From an uncultured Collinsella sp. (GTDB lineage Bacteria > Actinomycetota > Coriobacteriia > Coriobacteriales > Coriobacteriaceae), in NCBI GenBank assembly GCA_934654605.1, contig CAKUGH010000066.1, forward strand, positions 1 through 7,593: a DNA stretch of 7,593 bases, given 5' to 3'. The notes below the pieces were generated by a model, which saw only the letters and a program-made list of their open reading frames with translations, had not been told where the DNA came from and ran no database searches. The position numbers and the translations under genes were made by a program. Below are positions 5,459-7,593 of this stretch, piece after piece; position 1 is the first letter of the stretch, and every line of letters begins with the position of its first letter.

Positions 5459-7408
5459 ATGGAGTCCTCCGCCTATCCGATGCTCTTTAGCCCGATCAAG
5501 GTCGGTACGACCGAGGTCAAGAACCGTGTCTTTATGCCGCCGGTGTCCACCAACCTGGCCGACCACGGCTATGTGACCGATGACCTGGTCGATCACTACC
5601 GCGCTCGTGCCAAGGGCGGCGTGGGCCTCATCATTACTGAGGTCGTGACCGTCGAGCCCACCTATACCTACCTGCCGGGCGACATGTGCTGCTATGACGA
5701 CACGTTCATTCCCGGTTGGGAAAAGCTCGCCGCCGCCGTGCACGAGTACGGCTGCAAGATCATGCCGCAACTCTTCCACCCCGCCTACATGGCCTTTAAC
5801 ATTCCGGGCACGCCGCGCCTGATCGCCCCTTCCTTCGTGGGCCCGTCCTACGCCCGCGAGGCACCGCGCCCCATTACAGTTGACGAGATTCACGAGCTCA
5901 CGCACCAGTTTGGCGACGCTGCCGTTCGTATGCAGAAGGCCGGCGTCGATGGCGTCGAGGTTCATGCTGCCCACGCCCACGGTATGCTCGGCGGCTTCTT
6001 GACCCCGCTCTACAACAAGCGTACCGACGAGTACGGCGGCTCGCTCGATGCCCGTATGCGCTTTTTGCTCGAGGTCATCGCCGAGATTCGTGAGCGCTGC
6101 GGCAAGGACTTCATCATCGACGTTCGTATTTCGGGCGACGAGTACACCGATGGCGGCCTGACCCTCAACGATATGATCTATGTCTCGCGTCGCCTGGAGA
6201 AGGCCGGCGTCGATATGATCCACGTTTCGGGCGGCACCACCATCAAGCGCGGCTCCGCGATTCCCGCCGCCGGCACGCAGCAGGCTTCGCACGCCGCCTG
6301 CTCGCGCGAGATCAAAAAGCACGTCAACATTCCCGTCGCCACGGTCGGCCGTATTAACGAGGCATGGATTGCCGAGGAGCTGATCGAGGACGGCGCCGCC
6401 GACATCTGCATGATGGGCCGCGCCAACCTGTGCGATGCCGAGTTCTGCAACAAGGCGGCTGCCGGCAACGCCGACGAGATTCGCCCCTGCATCGGCTGCC
6501 TGCGCTGCCTGAACGGCATCATGTTCGGCAAGCGCATCTCCTGCACCATCAATCCCGATGTTGAGCGCGACGAGGCCGGCTACGAGCCTGCTGCCGAGGC
6601 CAAGAACGTGCTCGTTGTGGGCGCCGGTCCCGCTGGCATGGAGGCGGCGTTCATTGCCGCCAAGCGTGGTCACCACGTGGTGCTCGTGGACAAGCAGGAC
6701 GAGCCGGGCGGCGAGATGCGCATCGCAGCCGTTCCGCCGGCAAAGCAGGAACTCACCCGCGTTATCAAGTACCAGTATCGTCGTCTTGCCGAGGCCGGCG
6801 TGAAGTGCGTCTTTGGTACCGAGCTTTCTGCCGAGGACATTCAGCGTGACTACGCCGGGTACGAGGTCGTCCTGGCCTATGGTGCCGAGCCCATCGCTCC
6901 GGCCTTCATGCAGGGCTTTAAGCAGGTTATGACGGCCGACGACCTGCTGGGCGGCAAGGCTTTCCCGGGTAAGAAGATCGTCATCGTGGGCGGCGGCACC
7001 GTCGGTTGCGAGACGGCAGATTACCTGGCCCCGCTGGTCAACGACCTGTCGCCGGCCAACCGCGATGTCACTGTTATCGAGATGACCAAGACGCTCGCCG
7101 CCAACGAGGGTGGTGCCGGTCGCGCGGTTCTCATCACGCGCATGCTCTCCAAGGGCGTTCACGTGCTGACCGAGGCCAAGGTGACCGAGATTACCGAGGA
7201 CACTATCAGCTACGAGAAGGACGGCGAGGTCCACACCATCGCCGGTGCCGATACGCTGGTGCTCGCCATGGGCTACCGTCCCAATACTAAGCTCGCCGAC
7301 GACCTGGCCGCTGCGGGCGTCACGACCCACGTGCTGGGCGACGCCAACAAGTGCGGCAACATCCGCGACGCCATCGCCGACGGTTACAAGACCGCCTGTG
7401 CTCTCTAG
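5459..7408 (+). CDS. old-yellow-enzyme family NADH:flavin oxidoreductase (2,4-dienoyl-CoA-reductase/BaiCD-like)
   Basis: This 649-aa multidomain enoate-type reductase passes hydride from NAD(P)H through FAD and a 4Fe-4S cluster to FMN, to reduce an activated C=C bond. Residues 8-340 form the FMN TIM barrel: LFSPIKVG (9-16), MPPVSTN (26-32), Gln104 in MPQLFHP, PLYNKRTDEYGG (183-194), Arg223 and the phosphate-binding MMGRAN (318-323). Cys344, 347, 350 and 362 form the cluster site. FAD binding follows at GAGPAG (388-393), and an NAD(P)H fold at GGGTVG (511-516). Length and domain order fit FadH, BaiCD/BaiH and trimethylamine dehydrogenase relatives. The region HAAHAHGML (169-177) lacks the tyrosine usually found there. 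Substrate is unknown: enoyl-CoAs, cinnamate-like enoates, bile acids or steroid enones are all family precedents. It is probably a monocistronic cytoplasmic enzyme, separated from the upstream flavoprotein by a terminator. Confidence 0.92.
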   Translation: MESSAYPMLFSPIKVGTTEVKNRVFMPPVSTNLADHGYVTDDLVDHYRARAKGGVGLIITEVVTVEPTYTYLPGDMCCYDDTFIPGWEKLAAAVHEYGCKIMPQLFHPAYMAFNIPGTPRLIAPSFVGPSYAREAPRPITVDEIHELTHQFGDAAVRMQKAGVDGVEVHAAHAHGMLGGFLTPLYNKRTDEYGGSLDARMRFLLEVIAEIRERCGKDFIIDVRISGDEYTDGGLTLNDMIYVSRRLEKAGVDMIHVSGGTTIKRGSAIPAAGTQQASHAACSREIKKHVNIPVATVGRINEAWIAEELIEDGAADICMMGRANLCDAEFCNKAAAGNADEIRPCIGCLRCLNGIMFGKRISCTINPDVERDEAGYEPAAEAKNVLVVGAGPAGMEAAFIAAKRGHHVVLVDKQDEPGGEMRIAAVPPAKQELTRVIKYQYRRLAEAGVKCVFGTELSAEDIQRDYAGYEVVLAYGAEPIAPAFMQGFKQVMTADDLLGGKAFPGKKIVIVGGGTVGCETADYLAPLVNDLSPANRDVTVIEMTKTLAANEGGAGRAVLITRMLSKGVHVLTEAKVTEITEDTISYEKDGEVHTIAGADTLVLAMGYRPNTKLADDLAAAGVTTHVLGDANKCGNIRDAIADGYKTACAL

Positions 7409-7418
7409 TCAACCCCTT

Positions 7419-7481
7419 GGTGCATTGGGGCCAGGTTACTTTGCACCAAGTTGGTGCATGTAAACCTGACCCCTTTGCACC
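7419..7481. repeat. 63-bp nested palindromic repeat (REP/MITE-like)
   Basis: Two 29-bp arms (7419-7447 and 7453-7481) flank AAGTT and are inverted copies matching at 22 of 29 positions. Each arm begins GGTGCA and ends TGCACC, so each arm could also fold alone. The inner words GGGGCCAGGTT and AACCTGACCCC are the conserved core. It starts 10 nt after the reductase stop. It has no T-tract, so it looks more like a mobile or REP-type palindrome than a classic terminator, though it could protect the mRNA 3' end. Genome-wide copies cannot be seen here. Confidence 0.7.
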
Positions 7482-7494
7482 ATTTATGGATAGC

Positions 7495-7507
7495 AAAAAG
7501 CGGCGGC
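7495..7507 (-). terminator. possible half of an intrinsic terminator, broken by the IS
   Basis: Read on the - strand, GCCGCCGC is followed directly by TTTTT, the usual 3' half of an intrinsic terminator, but no matching 5' arm is found before the IS end at 7519. The arm may lie on the far side of the insertion or never have existed. Low confidence. Confidence 0.25.
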
Positions 7508-7518
7508 TGCCCCGTCAG

Positions 7519-7593
7519 TGAACTGCACCCCAAAACTTGGACGGCTTAAATAAGAACTACGCCGCAAGGGGCTGGCTCCGGAACTCCTCCGGG
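7519..7593 (-). mobile_element. end of an IS3-family (IS150-like) insertion sequence, partial
   Basis: From 7519 the sequence reads TGAACTGCACCCCAAAACTT and continues GGACGGC, with the TG terminus and the ACTGCACCC...TTGGAC pattern typical of IS150-group IS3 ends (recalled from memory). A transposase C-terminus on the - strand ends 38 bp inside, making this the right end (IRR) of an element running off the window. The 3 bp before it, CAG (7516-7518), would be the target duplication if 3 bp long. Confidence 0.75.
7557..7593 (-). CDS. IS3-family transposase, C-terminal fragment (window edge)
   Basis: On the - strand the last complete codons read PEEFRSQPLAA followed by TAG. This resembles the short tail after the integrase (rve) catalytic domain of IS3 transposases, which often ends with a P-x-E-(F/Y)-R motif. 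Only 11 codons are visible, so the catalytic DDE residues and the orfA/orfB frameshift cannot be checked. The call depends on its position 38 bp inside a recognisable IS end. Confidence 0.65.
   Translation of the reverse strand, partial: PEEFRSQPLAA

Noticed and set aside
5417..7330. Very long - strand open frame (637 codons) opposite the OYE-like gene
   Set aside because: Its product is a His/Gly/Val/Ala/Asp-rich shadow with no recognisable motif. It arises from the third-position GC bias of the + strand gene, whose own motifs are unambiguous.
1..7593. CRISPR array, tRNA/rRNA, toxin-antitoxin or defence system
   Set aside because: No regularly spaced direct repeats, cloverleaf or rRNA sequence, and no small gene pairs or defence motifs were seen on either strand.

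Overview
The window looks like chromosomal DNA of a high-GC anaerobic actinobacterium. Collinsella or a related Coriobacteriia gut bacterium is my best guess. That rests on a GC content of roughly 60% by eye, strong AGGAG/AGAGGGGA-type ribosome binding sites, GTG starts, and gene types common in gut anaerobes. It is an inference, not a database match. All six substantial genes lie on the + strand, and an insertion sequence begins on the - strand at the right edge.

Left block (1-3941): a cytoplasmic carbohydrate-processing cluster. It holds an alpha/beta-hydrolase esterase (9-950), an SGNH/GDSL esterase (1020-1688), a GH105/GH88-type unsaturated uronyl hydrolase (1796-3034) and a xylose-isomerase-like TIM-barrel protein (3036-3941). 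None has a visible signal peptide. The simplest reading is that imported, acetylated unsaturated oligosaccharides from pectin or a similar uronic acid polymer are de-esterified, cut at the unsaturated uronyl end, and the sugar then isomerised or epimerised. The 107-bp gap before the GH105 gene carries two identical copies of a 14-bp LacI-type operator-like site (1715-1728 and 1756-1769). One copy sits at the centre of a 38-bp almost perfect palindrome, and together the two bracket a candidate promoter. The last two genes are separated by 1 nt and are almost surely co-transcribed.

Middle and right block (4041-7408): two redox flavoproteins. The first is a GltD/NfnL-like Fe-S FAD/NAD(P)H oxidoreductase with no large-subunit partner in view. 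After a strong intrinsic terminator (5277-5347) comes a 649-aa old-yellow-enzyme/2,4-dienoyl-CoA-reductase-like protein (FMN, 4Fe-4S, FAD, NAD(P)H). The second lacks the usual active-site tyrosine in its H-x-x-H-x-G-Y region. Its substrate cannot be read from sequence; enoates, enoyl-CoAs, bile acid or steroid enones are family precedents.

Right edge (7409-7593): a 63-bp nested palindromic repeat follows the reductase gene. Then comes what looks like half of an intrinsic terminator, then the end of an IS3-family (IS150-like) element with the last 11 codons of its transposase on the - strand. I see no tRNA, rRNA, CRISPR array or phage genes, and no gene-free stretch longer than 300 bases.
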